Source of the DNA: CAVPHV01 sp963704825
GTDB taxonomy: Bacteria; Actinomycetota; Acidimicrobiia; Spongiisociales; UBA5794
Assembly: GCA_963704825.1 (NCBI GenBank)
Contig: CAVPHV010000001.1
Span: 124,001 to 188,000, forward strand
Length of the DNA: 64,000 nucleotides
Direction of reading: 5' to 3'
Shown here piece by piece: positions 53,888 through 62,894 of the stretch. The notes under the pieces were generated by a model that saw only the letters and a program-made list of their open reading frames with translations, made no database searches and had not been told where the DNA came from. The position numbers and the translations under genes were made by a program. How positions within the stretch are numbered: the first letter of the stretch is position 1; every line of letters begins with the position of its first letter.

Positions 53888-56083
53888 TCAGCCGGTTTGC
53901 GGCACGAGCCGGTAGGCGTCAAAGACTCCGTCGACGGCGCGCAGATCGGCTATGGCCCGTTCGAGGAGCCGGGCGTCGGACAGTTCGACTTCATAGCGCA
54001 ACACGGCCACCCGGTCGCGGCCCGTCGCCGATGACGAGGCATGGATGTTGGCTCCGAGGTCCGAGAGGGAAGACGTCACGTCGCGCAGCAGCTTGGGCCG
54101 GTCGAGCGCTTCGACCTGGATCCACACGAAGAACGACCCGGTCTGTTCGGGTGCCCACGACACCTCGATGATGCGCTCGGCCCGCTCCTCGAGTGCCCCG
54201 ACGTTGGCACAGTCGGCGCGATGGACCGATACTCCCCGCCCGACGGTGACGAACCCGACGATGTCATCCCCCGGGACCGGGGCGCAACATCGTGCGATGC
54301 GGACGAGAAGATCATCCATCCCTTCAACGACGATTCCCAGCGAGGGCCGCGGCGCCCGTCGGCGCGGAAGGGGGGGCTCCAGCAGGTCTTCGTCTTCCTC
54401 CACGTCGGGATGAACGACGCGCGCCAACCGATTCGAAACGGTCTGGGGGCTGAGCCGGTTGTCACCGACGGCAACATAGAGTGCCTCGAGGTCGTGATAG
54501 CCGAGGTCGTGGGCCACCGACTCGAGCAGCTTTTCCCGTCCCGGCCCGGTCAAGCCGAGTCCCTCACGACGGATGGCCTTGGCAACGAAGTCCCGCCCAT
54601 CCTGGAGCGCCGCCTCGCGCCGCTCCTTCGTGAACCACTGGCGGATCTTGGCGGCGGCGCGGCTCGACTTGACGAACTCCAGCCAATCTCGACTCGGCCG
54701 GGCGTCCTGCGCCTTCGAGGTGATGATCTCGACAATGTCGCCCGACTCGAGTTCGCTCGAGAGTGGCACCAATCGGCTGTTGACCTTCGCCCCCACGCAG
54801 CGGTGGCCGACGTCGGTGTGGATCAAGTAGGCGAAGTCGACCGGCGTCGAGCCCCGTGGCAGGGTCATCACGTCGCCGCGCGGTGTCAGAGCAAAGACCT
54901 CGTCCTGATACAAGTCCAGCTTCAGATTGGCGAGGAAGTCCGCCGGATCGGTCGACTCCTCATCGAGGAACCGTAGGTCCTCGGCGAACGGCACCTCGGC
55001 GGGGTGGCCGGCCCCCTCCTTGTAGCGCCAGTGCGCGGCAATCCCCGACTCGGCCCGGCCGTGCATCTCCTCGGTGCGGATCTGCACTTCGAGTGCCTTA
55101 CCGTCGGTGCCGACAACGGTGGTGTGCAAGCTCTGGTAAAGGTTGAACTTGGGCATCGCGATGTAGTCCTTGAACCGACCGTGGATCGGCGCCCACATCG
55201 TGTGAATGAGTCCCAATGCGGCGTAACAATCTCGCACCTCGGGCACGATGATCCTGATCCCGATCAGGTCATAGATCTCTTCGAAGGCCAGACCGGAATC
55301 CATCATCTTCCGGTAGATCGAGTAGAGGTGCTTCGGGCGACCGGTGACCTCCGCATCGATGCCGGCCTCCGCCATGGAGGCCCGCACCTCATCCATCGTG
55401 GTTGCGAGGTTCGATTCGCGCTGTGGGGCGCGCCGTTTGACCAGCTCCTCGAGTTCGTGCTTTCGTTTCGGGTAGAGAATCTCGAAGCAACGCTCTTCCA
55501 TCTCGTGCTTGATTTCCTGCACGCCGAGCCGGTGCGCCAACGGCGCGTAGATCTCGATCGTCTCCTCGGCGATGCGCTCCTGCTTGGCGAGCGGCAGCGG
55601 GCCAAGGGTCCGAATGTTGTGGAGGCGGTCGGCCAGCTTGATCAGTAGCACCCTGATGTCTCGGGCCATCGCGATCGCCATCTTGCGGATCGTCGCCGCC
55701 TGCTGTTCCTCCCGGCTGGAGAACTTGATCCTGTCGAGCTTCGTGACCCCGTCGATGAGCTCAGCCACTTCGTCCCCGAAGTCATCCCTGATGTCGTCCA
55801 GCGTCACTGCGGTGTCCTCGACCACGTCGTGGAGGATGGCGGCGACCAACGTCGGGGCGTCCATTCCGTACCCGGCGAGCACATCGGTGACGATCAGAGG
55901 GTGAGTGATGTACGGTTCGCCGGTTTGGCGCATTTGCCCTTCGTGGGCCTGCGCCGCGGCCTCGTAGGCTCGACTGAGCAGTGCGACGTCGCCATTCGGG
56001 TGGTGGCTCAGGTAGGTGTTGACCAGGGTGTCGAACAACTGGTCTGGATCGGAACTGCGGACTTCCGCTTCAGGCAGGGCCAT
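53888..56083 (-). CDS. rel: Bifunctional (p)ppGpp synthetase/hydrolase
   Basis: A 731-residue RelA/SpoT homologue governing the stringent response. Hydrolase HD domain (about 35-180) with intact HDVVEDT; synthetase domain with GRPKHLYSIYRKM, DLIGIRIIV and EVQIRTEEMH; TGS domain (VFALTPRGDVMTLPRGSTP); a Cys/His segment (IARCCAPVPGDDIVGF, VHRADC) and C-terminal ACT. Both activities look intact. ATG at 56083 overlaps the apt stop by 14 nt. The secDF-apt-rel order is typical. Confidence 0.96.
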   Translation of the reverse strand: MALPEAEVRSSDPDQLFDTLVNTYLSHHPNGDVALLSRAYEAAAQAHEGQMRQTGEPYITHPLIVTDVLAGYGMDAPTLVAAILHDVVEDTAVTLDDIRDDFGDEVAELIDGVTKLDRIKFSSREEQQAATIRKMAIAMARDIRVLLIKLADRLHNIRTLGPLPLAKQERIAEETIEIYAPLAHRLGVQEIKHEMEERCFEILYPKRKHELEELVKRRAPQRESNLATTMDEVRASMAEAGIDAEVTGRPKHLYSIYRKMMDSGLAFEEIYDLIGIRIIVPEVRDCYAALGLIHTMWAPIHGRFKDYIAMPKFNLYQSLHTTVVGTDGKALEVQIRTEEMHGRAESGIAAHWRYKEGAGHPAEVPFAEDLRFLDEESTDPADFLANLKLDLYQDEVFALTPRGDVMTLPRGSTPVDFAYLIHTDVGHRCVGAKVNSRLVPLSSELESGDIVEIITSKAQDARPSRDWLEFVKSSRAAAKIRQWFTKERREAALQDGRDFVAKAIRREGLGLTGPGREKLLESVAHDLGYHDLEALYVAVGDNRLSPQTVSNRLARVVHPDVEEDEDLLEPPLPRRRAPRPSLGIVVEGMDDLLVRIARCCAPVPGDDIVGFVTVGRGVSVHRADCANVGALEERAERIIEVSWAPEQTGSFFVWIQVEALDRPKLLRDVTSSLSDLGANIHASSSATGRDRVAVLRYEVELSDARLLERAIADLRAVDGVFDAYRLVPQTG

Positions 56084-56600
56084 AGTGCACCACCGTGTGC
56101 ACCTCAGTCGCGCCCAACCGCTCCCGCCCCCCGAGAAACTCGAGCTCGGCGAGCACGGTGAATCCGCGCAGCTCTGCCCCCATTCGCTCGATCAGGTCGA
56201 TTGCTGCCTTCCCAGTACCGCCGGTCGCCAGCACGTCGTCGACGATCAGGATCCGATCGCCGGGACCGACGGCATCGGAGTGGACTTCGATTCGGTCGGT
56301 GCCGTACTCGAGGTCATATTCCTGGTGGTGGATGTCGTGGGGCAGCTTGCCCGCCTTGCGGATGGGGATGAACCCCGCATCCAGCGAGTAGGCGATCACG
56401 GAGGCGAAGATGAAGCCCCGCGCCTCGATCCCAACCACCTTGGTGATGCCTTCGTTGACATACGGTTCCGCCATGGCCGTAACCGCGGCGGCCAGTGCAT
56501 GGGGATCGGCCAGCAAGGGGGTGATGTCCTTGAAGCTGACGCCGGGCTCCGGCCAGTCCGGTATCTCTCGTATGAGCGACTTGAACTGGTCTTCGGTCAT
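56070..56600 (-). CDS. apt: Adenine phosphoribosyltransferase
   Basis: A 176-residue purine salvage enzyme (adenine plus PRPP to AMP). Seen: IPDWPEPGVSFKDITPLL, GIEARGFIFASVIA, RKAGKLP and the PRPP loop ILIVDDVLATGGT. ATG start 9 nt after secF is read towards it (secF ends at 56610 downstream in sequence terms). Sits between secF and rel, as in other actinobacteria. Confidence 0.95.
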   Translation of the reverse strand: MTEDQFKSLIREIPDWPEPGVSFKDITPLLADPHALAAAVTAMAEPYVNEGITKVVGIEARGFIFASVIAYSLDAGFIPIRKAGKLPHDIHHQEYDLEYGTDRIEVHSDAVGPGDRILIVDDVLATGGTGKAAIDLIERMGAELRGFTVLAELEFLGGRERLGATEVHTVVHYGPA

Positions 56601-56609
56601 CGCGTCACT

Positions 56610-57662
56610 CTACCGCCGCTTGCGGCGCTTCTTGGGCGCCTGGGGGGTGGCGCCACTCTCGCGCAACTCGGGCACCGCTTCGATGACGGCACCGACCGTT
56701 TCGGGGGCTGTTACGTCACCGGTACGGCGGGCAACCCGGCGTTGCATACGCTGCCAATGCGGCTCTTGCTCCTTCCACAGGACGAGCAGCGGAGTGGCCA
56801 CAAAGATCGATGACAAGGTACCGATGGTGACACCGACAAACAGTGCCAGGGCAAACTCACGCAGCGTCGCAGCTCCGAGGAGGTAGGAGCCGATGAAGAG
56901 CAAGCTCCCGATCGGCAACAGGGATGTTGCCGAGGTGTTGATCGACCGCATCAGGACCTGGTTCATCGAGAGGTTGGCAATCTCGGTGTAGGTGAATTCA
57001 TTGCCAAATTCGTGTTCGTTCTCGATGATCTTGTCGAAGACGACGACGGTGTCATAGAGCGAGTAGCCCAAGATCGTGAGGATGGCGATGACGGTGGCGG
57101 GTGTCACTTCGAAGCCGATGACCGAATAGAGCCCGGCGGTGATGATCAGATCGTGCGAGAGCGCGGCAATTGCCGCAATGGCCATCTTCCACTCGAATCG
57201 CCAGGTGATGAAGGCCATCACGACGAGCAGGAACACTACGAGGGCCTCGATGGCGGCTCGCGTGATCTCCGCCCCAAACGTTGGACCGACTGCGTCGACA
57301 TTTGTGTCGTCGAAGCTGACGCCGGCGACGTCACCGACCACCAGCACGAGGTCATCCAGTTCGGCAGGCCCGAGCGACACCGTTTGCACTCTGATGAACC
57401 CGCCGCTGGTGATCTGTACCCGTGCGCCGTCCTGGCCAACGGCGGCCAGGGCACCACGGACGTCGCCGAGGCTCGCCTCATTGAGGTTCTCTGCTTCCAC
57501 GATGCTGCCGCCGGTGAAGTCGACACTCAGATCGAATCCACGTACGGCAAGCGACACGAGGGAGACCACGATGAGCACTCCCGACAGGATGAACCACCGC
57601 TTCCGGTACTTCATGAAATCGAAGTTCGTGTCTCCCCGATAGAGGCTCCCGGCCAGGCTCAT
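56610..57662 (-). CDS. secF: Protein translocase subunit SecF
   Basis: A 350-residue membrane protein with six predicted helices; with SecD it uses proton motive force to complete export. Seen: FDFMKYRKRWFILSGVL, SVDFTGGSIVEA, TILGYSLYDTVVVFDKIIEN and RSINTSATSLLPIGSLLF. The C terminus is a basic KKRRKRR tail. ATG overlaps the secD stop (ATGA). Confidence 0.96.
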   Translation of the reverse strand: MSLAGSLYRGDTNFDFMKYRKRWFILSGVLIVVSLVSLAVRGFDLSVDFTGGSIVEAENLNEASLGDVRGALAAVGQDGARVQITSGGFIRVQTVSLGPAELDDLVLVVGDVAGVSFDDTNVDAVGPTFGAEITRAAIEALVVFLLVVMAFITWRFEWKMAIAAIAALSHDLIITAGLYSVIGFEVTPATVIAILTILGYSLYDTVVVFDKIIENEHEFGNEFTYTEIANLSMNQVLMRSINTSATSLLPIGSLLFIGSYLLGAATLREFALALFVGVTIGTLSSIFVATPLLVLWKEQEPHWQRMQRRVARRTGDVTAPETVGAVIEAVPELRESGATPQAPKKRRKRR

Positions 57663-59185
57663 GAGATCACCGCCGGCATCTCCTCGGAGTGCCCCATGGC
57701 GCCCTCAATCGTCATGGCACCGCCTTCGCCGAAGCGACCGCGGGATAGCAGCATGACGGCAGGACGGGTGTAGAAATAGGCGACGAACACGTCGATCAAC
57801 GTTGCCAAACCCAGCGTGATGGCGAAGCCCTTCACCGGACCGATCGCCAGTGCCCAGAGCAGCAGCGACGCAGCGAAGGTCACGGTGTCGGCTGTCACGA
57901 TCGTGTGAAAAGCGCGCTTGAAGGCGACGTCGACGGCGGGACGCAATTGGCGTCCTTTACGGTGTTCTTCCTTGATCCGTTCGAAGAATACGATGTACGA
58001 GTCCGCGGTGATACCGATCGACACGATGATTCCGGTGACACCCGCCAACGTCAGTGTGGTTCCCTGGAACTCACCGAGAAGGATGATGGTGGTCAGCAGC
58101 AATGAGCCGAAGACGCTGAGACCGACCACGGCGACAAGGCCGAGCGCCCGGTAGTAGAGCACCATGGCGATGGCGACCAGGATCAGCCCGCCGAGACCCG
58201 CGAGCAGACCCGCCCGCAACGAGTCTTCACCGAGGGTTGCCGAGACCGACACTTCACGTTCACGTTCGAAGGTGGTCGGAAGCGCACCGTAGCGGAGGAT
58301 GGTGCCGAGGTCTTCGGCCTCCGTCTGCTGGTCTTCGCCGCCGCCCACGGTGATGATGACGTTGCCGGCGTCGAGGCCTTCACCCGACGGTACATCGGGC
58401 GAAACCTGCGGCGCCGAGAACACGACATCATCGACCACGATGGCCAACTGGCGGCGCGGGTCGCCTGCCGGGTAGACGGACAACGTTGCGGTGGCATCCT
58501 CGAACTTCTGCGCGCCATCTGAGGTGAAGGTCGGTTCGACCACCCAAGAACTCTGAGTGGGCGAAGCGCCTGTGAACACGGCTCTCGCCTCGACGATGTC
58601 GGCGCCGGTCAGGAAGGCAGGGCCGACGTGGTAAACAAGTCCGTCCTCACTCCTGATGTAGGCCTCTTCGTCGACGTCTACCACGATGGTGAGCCCGGTA
58701 TCCGGGTCGAGGTTGGGCGGGATCACGGGAGCGACGGTGGTGGTGGTCGTCGCCCCGGCCTCGGTGGTGGTCGTCTCCTGAAGGTCCTCCGGAAGTGGCA
58801 GGGTGCCGTCGAGGAAGGCGGGGCTGATGACGTTCGCCTCGAGCACCGGCCGGAACGACAGTTGACCCGTCGTGCCTACCGCAGCGAGGGCACGTTCGCG
58901 GTCTTGGACACCCGGAAGCTGCACCACGATACGGCGATCACCCTGAACGGAGATCTCCGGTTCCTGGACCTGGCCGAGGTTCTCAATCCGGCGCCGCATG
59001 ATGTCAACCGCTTTGTTGAGGACCTCAGGGTCGGTCCCTTCCGGTGCGGTGAGTGTCACCGAGAACCCGCCCTGCAGGTCGAGCCCTAGTTTCGGCTCGA
59101 GCCCGGCGGCAAGCACGACTGCAAGCGACCCCCACGCAATGGCGAGCGTCAGCAGCAGCGTAACGACGAGGCGGCGCCGGTTCAC
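57659..59185 (-). CDS. secD: Protein translocase subunit SecD
   Basis: A 508-residue SecD. N-terminal helix, LGLDLQGGFSVTLTAPEG, DIMRRRIENLGQVQEPEI, a periplasmic P1 region, then six-helix core with GLGGLILVAIAMVLYYRALG and TGIIVSIGITADSYIVFFE. An odd Thr/Ala-rich linker (TTTEAGATTTTTVAP) lies in the P1 domain. GTG start overlapping yajC by 4 nt. Confidence 0.96.
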   Translation of the reverse strand: MNRRRLVVTLLLTLAIAWGSLAVVLAAGLEPKLGLDLQGGFSVTLTAPEGTDPEVLNKAVDIMRRRIENLGQVQEPEISVQGDRRIVVQLPGVQDRERALAAVGTTGQLSFRPVLEANVISPAFLDGTLPLPEDLQETTTTEAGATTTTTVAPVIPPNLDPDTGLTIVVDVDEEAYIRSEDGLVYHVGPAFLTGADIVEARAVFTGASPTQSSWVVEPTFTSDGAQKFEDATATLSVYPAGDPRRQLAIVVDDVVFSAPQVSPDVPSGEGLDAGNVIITVGGGEDQQTEAEDLGTILRYGALPTTFEREREVSVSATLGEDSLRAGLLAGLGGLILVAIAMVLYYRALGLVAVVGLSVFGSLLLTTIILLGEFQGTTLTLAGVTGIIVSIGITADSYIVFFERIKEEHRKGRQLRPAVDVAFKRAFHTIVTADTVTFAASLLLWALAIGPVKGFAITLGLATLIDVFVAYFYTRPAVMLLSRGRFGEGGAMTIEGAMGHSEEMPAVIS

Positions 59186-59535
59186 TCTTCCTCGCCTCCG
59201 AGCTTCTCCGCGATGGCGCGGCGAACGACTCGAAGCTCCGTGCCCCCTCCAACATCGATCACCGCTTCGGTATCGTCAAGACTGCGGACCACACCAAAGA
59301 TGCCTCCAACGGTGCGCACCTCATCGCCAACCTCGATCGAGTCGCGCAGACTTTGCATCTGCTTCACCCTCCGGCGCTGGGGCATGATGAGGATGAAATA
59401 GAACAACCCACCGACGATCAGGAGTGGCAAAAGCAGGGCGAAGATCGAGCCGCTGGACTCGGCGTCTGCTTCCTGCGCCAGAAACTCGACACCCTGAGCA
59501 AGCAGGGCACCAGTCGCTATGACGAGATGGTTCAA
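59182..59535 (-). CDS. yajC: Preprotein translocase subunit YajC
   Basis: A 117-residue single-pass membrane partner of SecDF. One helix (FALLLPLLIVGGLFYFIL) followed by MPQRRRVKQMQ and the conserved VGDEVRTVGGIFGVV. TTG start at 59535 supported by GGAGGAG 4-5 nt upstream. Coupled to secD. Confidence 0.92.
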   Translation of the reverse strand: MNHLVIATGALLAQGVEFLAQEADAESSGSIFALLLPLLIVGGLFYFILIMPQRRRVKQMQSLRDSIEVGDEVRTVGGIFGVVRSLDDTEAVIDVGGGTELRVVRRAIAEKLGGEEE

Positions 59536-59587
59536 GGGACTCCTCCGTGAACGGATCCGACCTGATGAGGTCGGGCGACGCCGTAGG

Positions 59588-60727
59588 TTAGTGCCGTGCT
59601 GGCAAAATGCGCGAATGTGGCGGAGCCACCCTGGCAGCGACGATGGCGTCCCGGGTAGCGGCAAAGGTGCCGGCGGCGATCGAACTGCGAATCACGGCCA
59701 TCAAGTCCGTGGTGTAGCACAGGTTGTGCAGGGTGAGCAGACGCTGGCCGAGCAGTTCCTTGGTGTTGAAAAGGTGGCGCAGGTACCCACGGCTGTAGCG
59801 TCGGCAGGCGACACACCCGCAGTCGTGATCCAGCGGTGCCTCGTCGGTTGCCCACTCTCTGCGCTTGATCGAAAAGTCACCGAGCCGGTGCAGCACCTTG
59901 CCGTGCCGAGCCAAGCGCGTCGGCAAGACACAATCGAAGAGGTCGACGCCGCGAGCAACAGCATCGAGGATCCCTTCGGTGTCGCCGAGCCCCATGACAT
60001 ACCGCGCCTTGTCTGCCGGTAGCTCAGCAATGGCGGCGTCGAGCGCGATGTTGCGATCGACCGCGGACTCCCCCACCGACAGCCCACCGATCCCGAAGCC
60101 GGGAAAGCCGAGCGCCGCCGTCCGTCGGGCGGATTCTGCCCTCAGCTCCGGGTCGGTGCCCCCTTGGACGATCCCGAAGAGCGCTCGGTCGTCACGCTGT
60201 TTGGCGGCCAGCGCTCGCTCCGACCACCGGAGCGTCTGTTCCATGGCGGCCGCCAAGTCCTCCCTTGGGGCGGGCAGGCCGACCAGGACGTCGAGGACCA
60301 TGGCGACATCCGAACCGAGCTGTTCTTGGATGCCGACTGCCGTTTCCGGGGTGAGTTCAACCAACGATCCGTCATAGCTGGAGCGAAACAGGACGCCCGC
60401 TTCGGAGATCTGGGGCCGCAGCGAGAAGACCTGGTAGCCGCCCGAGTCGGTCAAGATCGGACCGTCCCAAGCCATGAACCCGTGCAGCTCGCCCAGAGCC
60501 GCAACCGTTTCAGACCCCGGACGCAACATCAGGTGGTAGGTGTTGGCGAGCACCATCTGGGTTCCGATCGACGCGAGGTCCTCGGTGTCGATCGCCTTGA
60601 CGGTGCCCCGGGTACCAACCGGCATGAAGGCCGGCGTCGCAACCACGCCGTGGGGGGTCGTCAGCCATCCCGAGCGCGCGGCACCGTCGTTGACCTCCGG
60701 CCGCCAGTAGACAGGCCCGGCCGCCAT
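59588..60727 (-). CDS. tgt: tRNA-guanine transglycosylase
   Basis: A 379-residue enzyme exchanging G34 for preQ1 in tRNAs with GUN anticodons. Seen: TPAFMPVGTRGTVK, Asp in LTDSGGYQVFSL, FGIVQGG, GIGGLSVGES, nucleophile Asp in FDCVLPTRLARHG and the zinc site HDCGCVACRRYSRGYLRHL. The usual FDEC substrate loop reads LDVL, losing the Cys typical of bacterial preQ1-specific enzymes. The ATG overlaps the queA stop (TGATG). Confidence 0.95.
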   Translation of the reverse strand: MAAGPVYWRPEVNDGAARSGWLTTPHGVVATPAFMPVGTRGTVKAIDTEDLASIGTQMVLANTYHLMLRPGSETVAALGELHGFMAWDGPILTDSGGYQVFSLRPQISEAGVLFRSSYDGSLVELTPETAVGIQEQLGSDVAMVLDVLVGLPAPREDLAAAMEQTLRWSERALAAKQRDDRALFGIVQGGTDPELRAESARRTAALGFPGFGIGGLSVGESAVDRNIALDAAIAELPADKARYVMGLGDTEGILDAVARGVDLFDCVLPTRLARHGKVLHRLGDFSIKRREWATDEAPLDHDCGCVACRRYSRGYLRHLFNTKELLGQRLLTLHNLCYTTDLMAVIRSSIAAGTFAATRDAIVAARVAPPHSRILPARH

Positions 60728-61749
60728 CAACGGTTCACCGGTCGATCGATCGCCATGGCGTCACCGAACGATAGGAATCGGTACCCCCGTTCCAGCGCCG
60801 TGGCGTAGACCTCCCGCCACACGGGCCCCAGCATGGCCGCCACCAGAGCGATCAGTGTCGTGCGAGGCGCGTGGAAGTTCGTTATGGCTGCGTCGACCAC
60901 GGCCATGCGGTATCCCGGTTTGATGAAGAGGCTCGATTCGCCGCCGCCCGCCCGAACGAGTCCGTCCCCGCAGGCGGCCGTCTCCAGGGTTCGCACCACG
61001 GTGGTACCGATGGCGACCACCCGTCCGCCGCGGCGGCGGGTCGCGGCCACCGAGGCCGCAACCTCTTCAGGTACGTCGTACCGCTCGCGGTGGATACGGT
61101 GCTCCTCGATCTCCTCCACCGCCATCGGGCGAAACGTGTCGAGTCCCACCTCCAGATCGACCTCGGCGATGTCGACTCCGCGCATTCCGAGCTCGGCGAT
61201 CACCTCGGGTGTGAAATGCAGTCCCGCAGTTGGCGCGGCAGCTGAGCCGACCGTCTTGGCGAAGACCGTTTGATATCGCTCCGAGTCATCGAGCCGGCCG
61301 TGAAAGTAGGGCGGGAGCGGAACCTCCCCGGCGTTGGGAAGCAAGTCCTCAACATCACCATTCTGTGTCGTGAGCCGAACCGTCACCACGCCATCGGCGG
61401 GCGAGTTGAGCACCTCGCCGGCAATGCGATCGAAATCAAGGAACACGCCCGGCCGAATGCGGCGCGCCGGTCGAATCAACGCCTCCCAGCGCTCGATGTC
61501 GAGCCGACGCAGCAGCAGCAGTTCCACGGCTCCGCCGGTCGCCGGCTTGTGGCCCGTGAGGCGAGCCGCCCTGACCCGGGTGCGGTTGACCACGACCAAG
61601 TCGCCCGGGTCCAACATCTGCGGCAGATCCCGAAATGTCCGGTCCTGCATCGACGACGTCACCAGAAGCCGCGCTGCGTCCCTGGGCTCGATCGCCGCCT
61701 GGGCGATGGCAGCCTCGGGAAGGTCGTAGTCGAATTCGTCCGTCCTCAC
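60727..61749 (-). CDS. queA: S-adenosylmethionine:tRNA ribosyltransferase-isomerase
   Basis: A 340-residue enzyme adding epoxycyclopentanediol to preQ1-tRNA, the step after Tgt. Seen: FDYDLPEAAIAQ, RDAARLL, MLDPGDLVVVNRTRV, AAPTAGLHFTPEV, EVDLEVGLDTFRPM and NFHAPRTTLIALVAA. GTG at 61749 matches the family N terminus (ATG at 61791 adds residues with no support). queA then tgt then yajC. Confidence 0.94.
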   Translation of the reverse strand: MRTDEFDYDLPEAAIAQAAIEPRDAARLLVTSSMQDRTFRDLPQMLDPGDLVVVNRTRVRAARLTGHKPATGGAVELLLLRRLDIERWEALIRPARRIRPGVFLDFDRIAGEVLNSPADGVVTVRLTTQNGDVEDLLPNAGEVPLPPYFHGRLDDSERYQTVFAKTVGSAAAPTAGLHFTPEVIAELGMRGVDIAEVDLEVGLDTFRPMAVEEIEEHRIHRERYDVPEEVAASVAATRRRGGRVVAIGTTVVRTLETAACGDGLVRAGGGESSLFIKPGYRMAVVDAAITNFHAPRTTLIALVAAMLGPVWREVYATALERGYRFLSFGDAMAIDRPVNR

Positions 61750-62020
61750 CGGGTAGAGCGTAGGGCAGGTGGCTCGCTGTCGACCCTCCATCAGCCGTGT
61801 CGCGCATTCGCAGGGTAGGGTCGAGTAATAGGCGAGCCGGTCGATGACCGATTCGGGGTCATCAGGACCGTCGCCGGTAGTGGGCCGCCCCAGTTTCCCT
61901 TGAGGCGCCCAGTGTGCCTTTGACGCAGTGATCGCTCCTTCTCGAATTCTGGTGGACTCGCGGGGCGGGTAGGCGGCGTCGCTCGTGCGGCTGCCGATGC
62001 CCAACGATCTGGAGGTGCGA
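61750..62020. other. Divergent intergenic region
   Basis: 271 nt between queA (minus) and the hypothetical plus-strand gene; both would need promoters here. No clear -35/-10 pair, repeat or RNA gene was seen. Confidence 0.4.
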
Positions 62021-62707
62021 ATGGCAACGATAGAAGTGGCGGGGTTTCACTGCGAAGACGAGACCGGCAGATACGAGAGCGGATCAAACGAGATCGTTTT
62101 CTGCTTTGCCGTCTTCGGTATCAACTCCTACCAGCAATACGACGAGTTCCGCCGTTTCTACACACGTCTGAATACCGGCGTCGACTCCGGCGAAGACCAA
62201 TGGTTCGATGAGCCGATCGAGGTCACTGTCGATGAAGGTGACGGGGCTCATCCGCTTCGGTCGCTAGAGATACAAGTTGCCGCCTACGAAATCGACGGGC
62301 GAGGAGCAACGAGCACTCTTGCGCGACGTCTCTACGAACGATGGCGAACGGCGCTCGCCGAGGAGCTCTATCCAAACCGACAGAGCACCATCGGGGACTT
62401 CAGCGATCGGTTCGGTTCTGGCGCAGATGGGACTGCCGAGGCAGTCGCCGCGAGTGGAGACCACGAGTTGATCATCGTCGACGCCTGGCGACTGGACATC
62501 CGGGACCCGTTCGCTGCAACGAGCGGCGCACCTGGGGTGGGCCAATCAAACGGTCTGTACATTGGCTTCCCAATCGGTGGAGTTCATCGCAGCAGTGGGG
62601 GCGTTCAACGGTTCGACTCGGATCCCCGAAGAAGGACGGATCGCAGGACCTACGTGTCGGCTGATGCACGCAGCACGTTCCGTTTCGACACTCACTACTA
62701 CCCATAG
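62021..62707 (+). CDS. Hypothetical protein, plus strand, possible recent arrival
   Basis: A 228-residue protein starting MATIEVAGFHCEDETGRYES and ending HYYP. The opening resembles a beta-sandwich pattern seen in several hypothetical bacterial proteins (C-x-D/E-E-T...GS-x-E-I), but the family is not named here. The middle has an amphipathic helix (TSTLARRLYERWRTALAEEL); the C terminus is rich in Arg, Asp and Tyr. No signal peptide or membrane segment. GGAGGTGCGA lies directly before the ATG at 62021, a good ribosome site. It stands alone on the opposite strand between queA and ruvB, which normally neighbour each other closely, so it may be an insertion. Confidence 0.62.
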   Translation: MATIEVAGFHCEDETGRYESGSNEIVFCFAVFGINSYQQYDEFRRFYTRLNTGVDSGEDQWFDEPIEVTVDEGDGAHPLRSLEIQVAAYEIDGRGATSTLARRLYERWRTALAEELYPNRQSTIGDFSDRFGSGADGTAEAVAASGDHELIIVDAWRLDIRDPFAATSGAPGVGQSNGLYIGFPIGGVHRSSGGVQRFDSDPRRRTDRRTYVSADARSTFRFDTHYYP

Positions 62708-62724
62708 GCCGCTCAGAAGCGGCC
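62707..62724 (+). terminator. Short inverted repeat after the plus-strand gene
   Basis: GGCCGC-TCAGAA-GCGGCC, a 6-bp stem starting at the stop codon, followed by GGCCTC rather than T residues. Weak terminator candidate. Confidence 0.35.
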
Positions 62725-62894
62725 GGCCTCCCATGCCGTCGGTCCACTCGGCAGCTAGTCATCAGTTGAACAATGTGGTTTCGGCGCTCCCTGCGAGCGT
62801 GCCGACCGGGCGTCGGTGCCGATCGAAGGCCGCGCGGGTTTGCACGAGGGGTGCCACCTCAGCGACGCCGATTGTTCAGCAGCCACGGGACCAA

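Noticed and set aside
61791..62087. 98-codon minus-strand frame upstream of queA
   Set aside because: No domain, overlaps the start region of the plus-strand gene and lacks a ribosome site.
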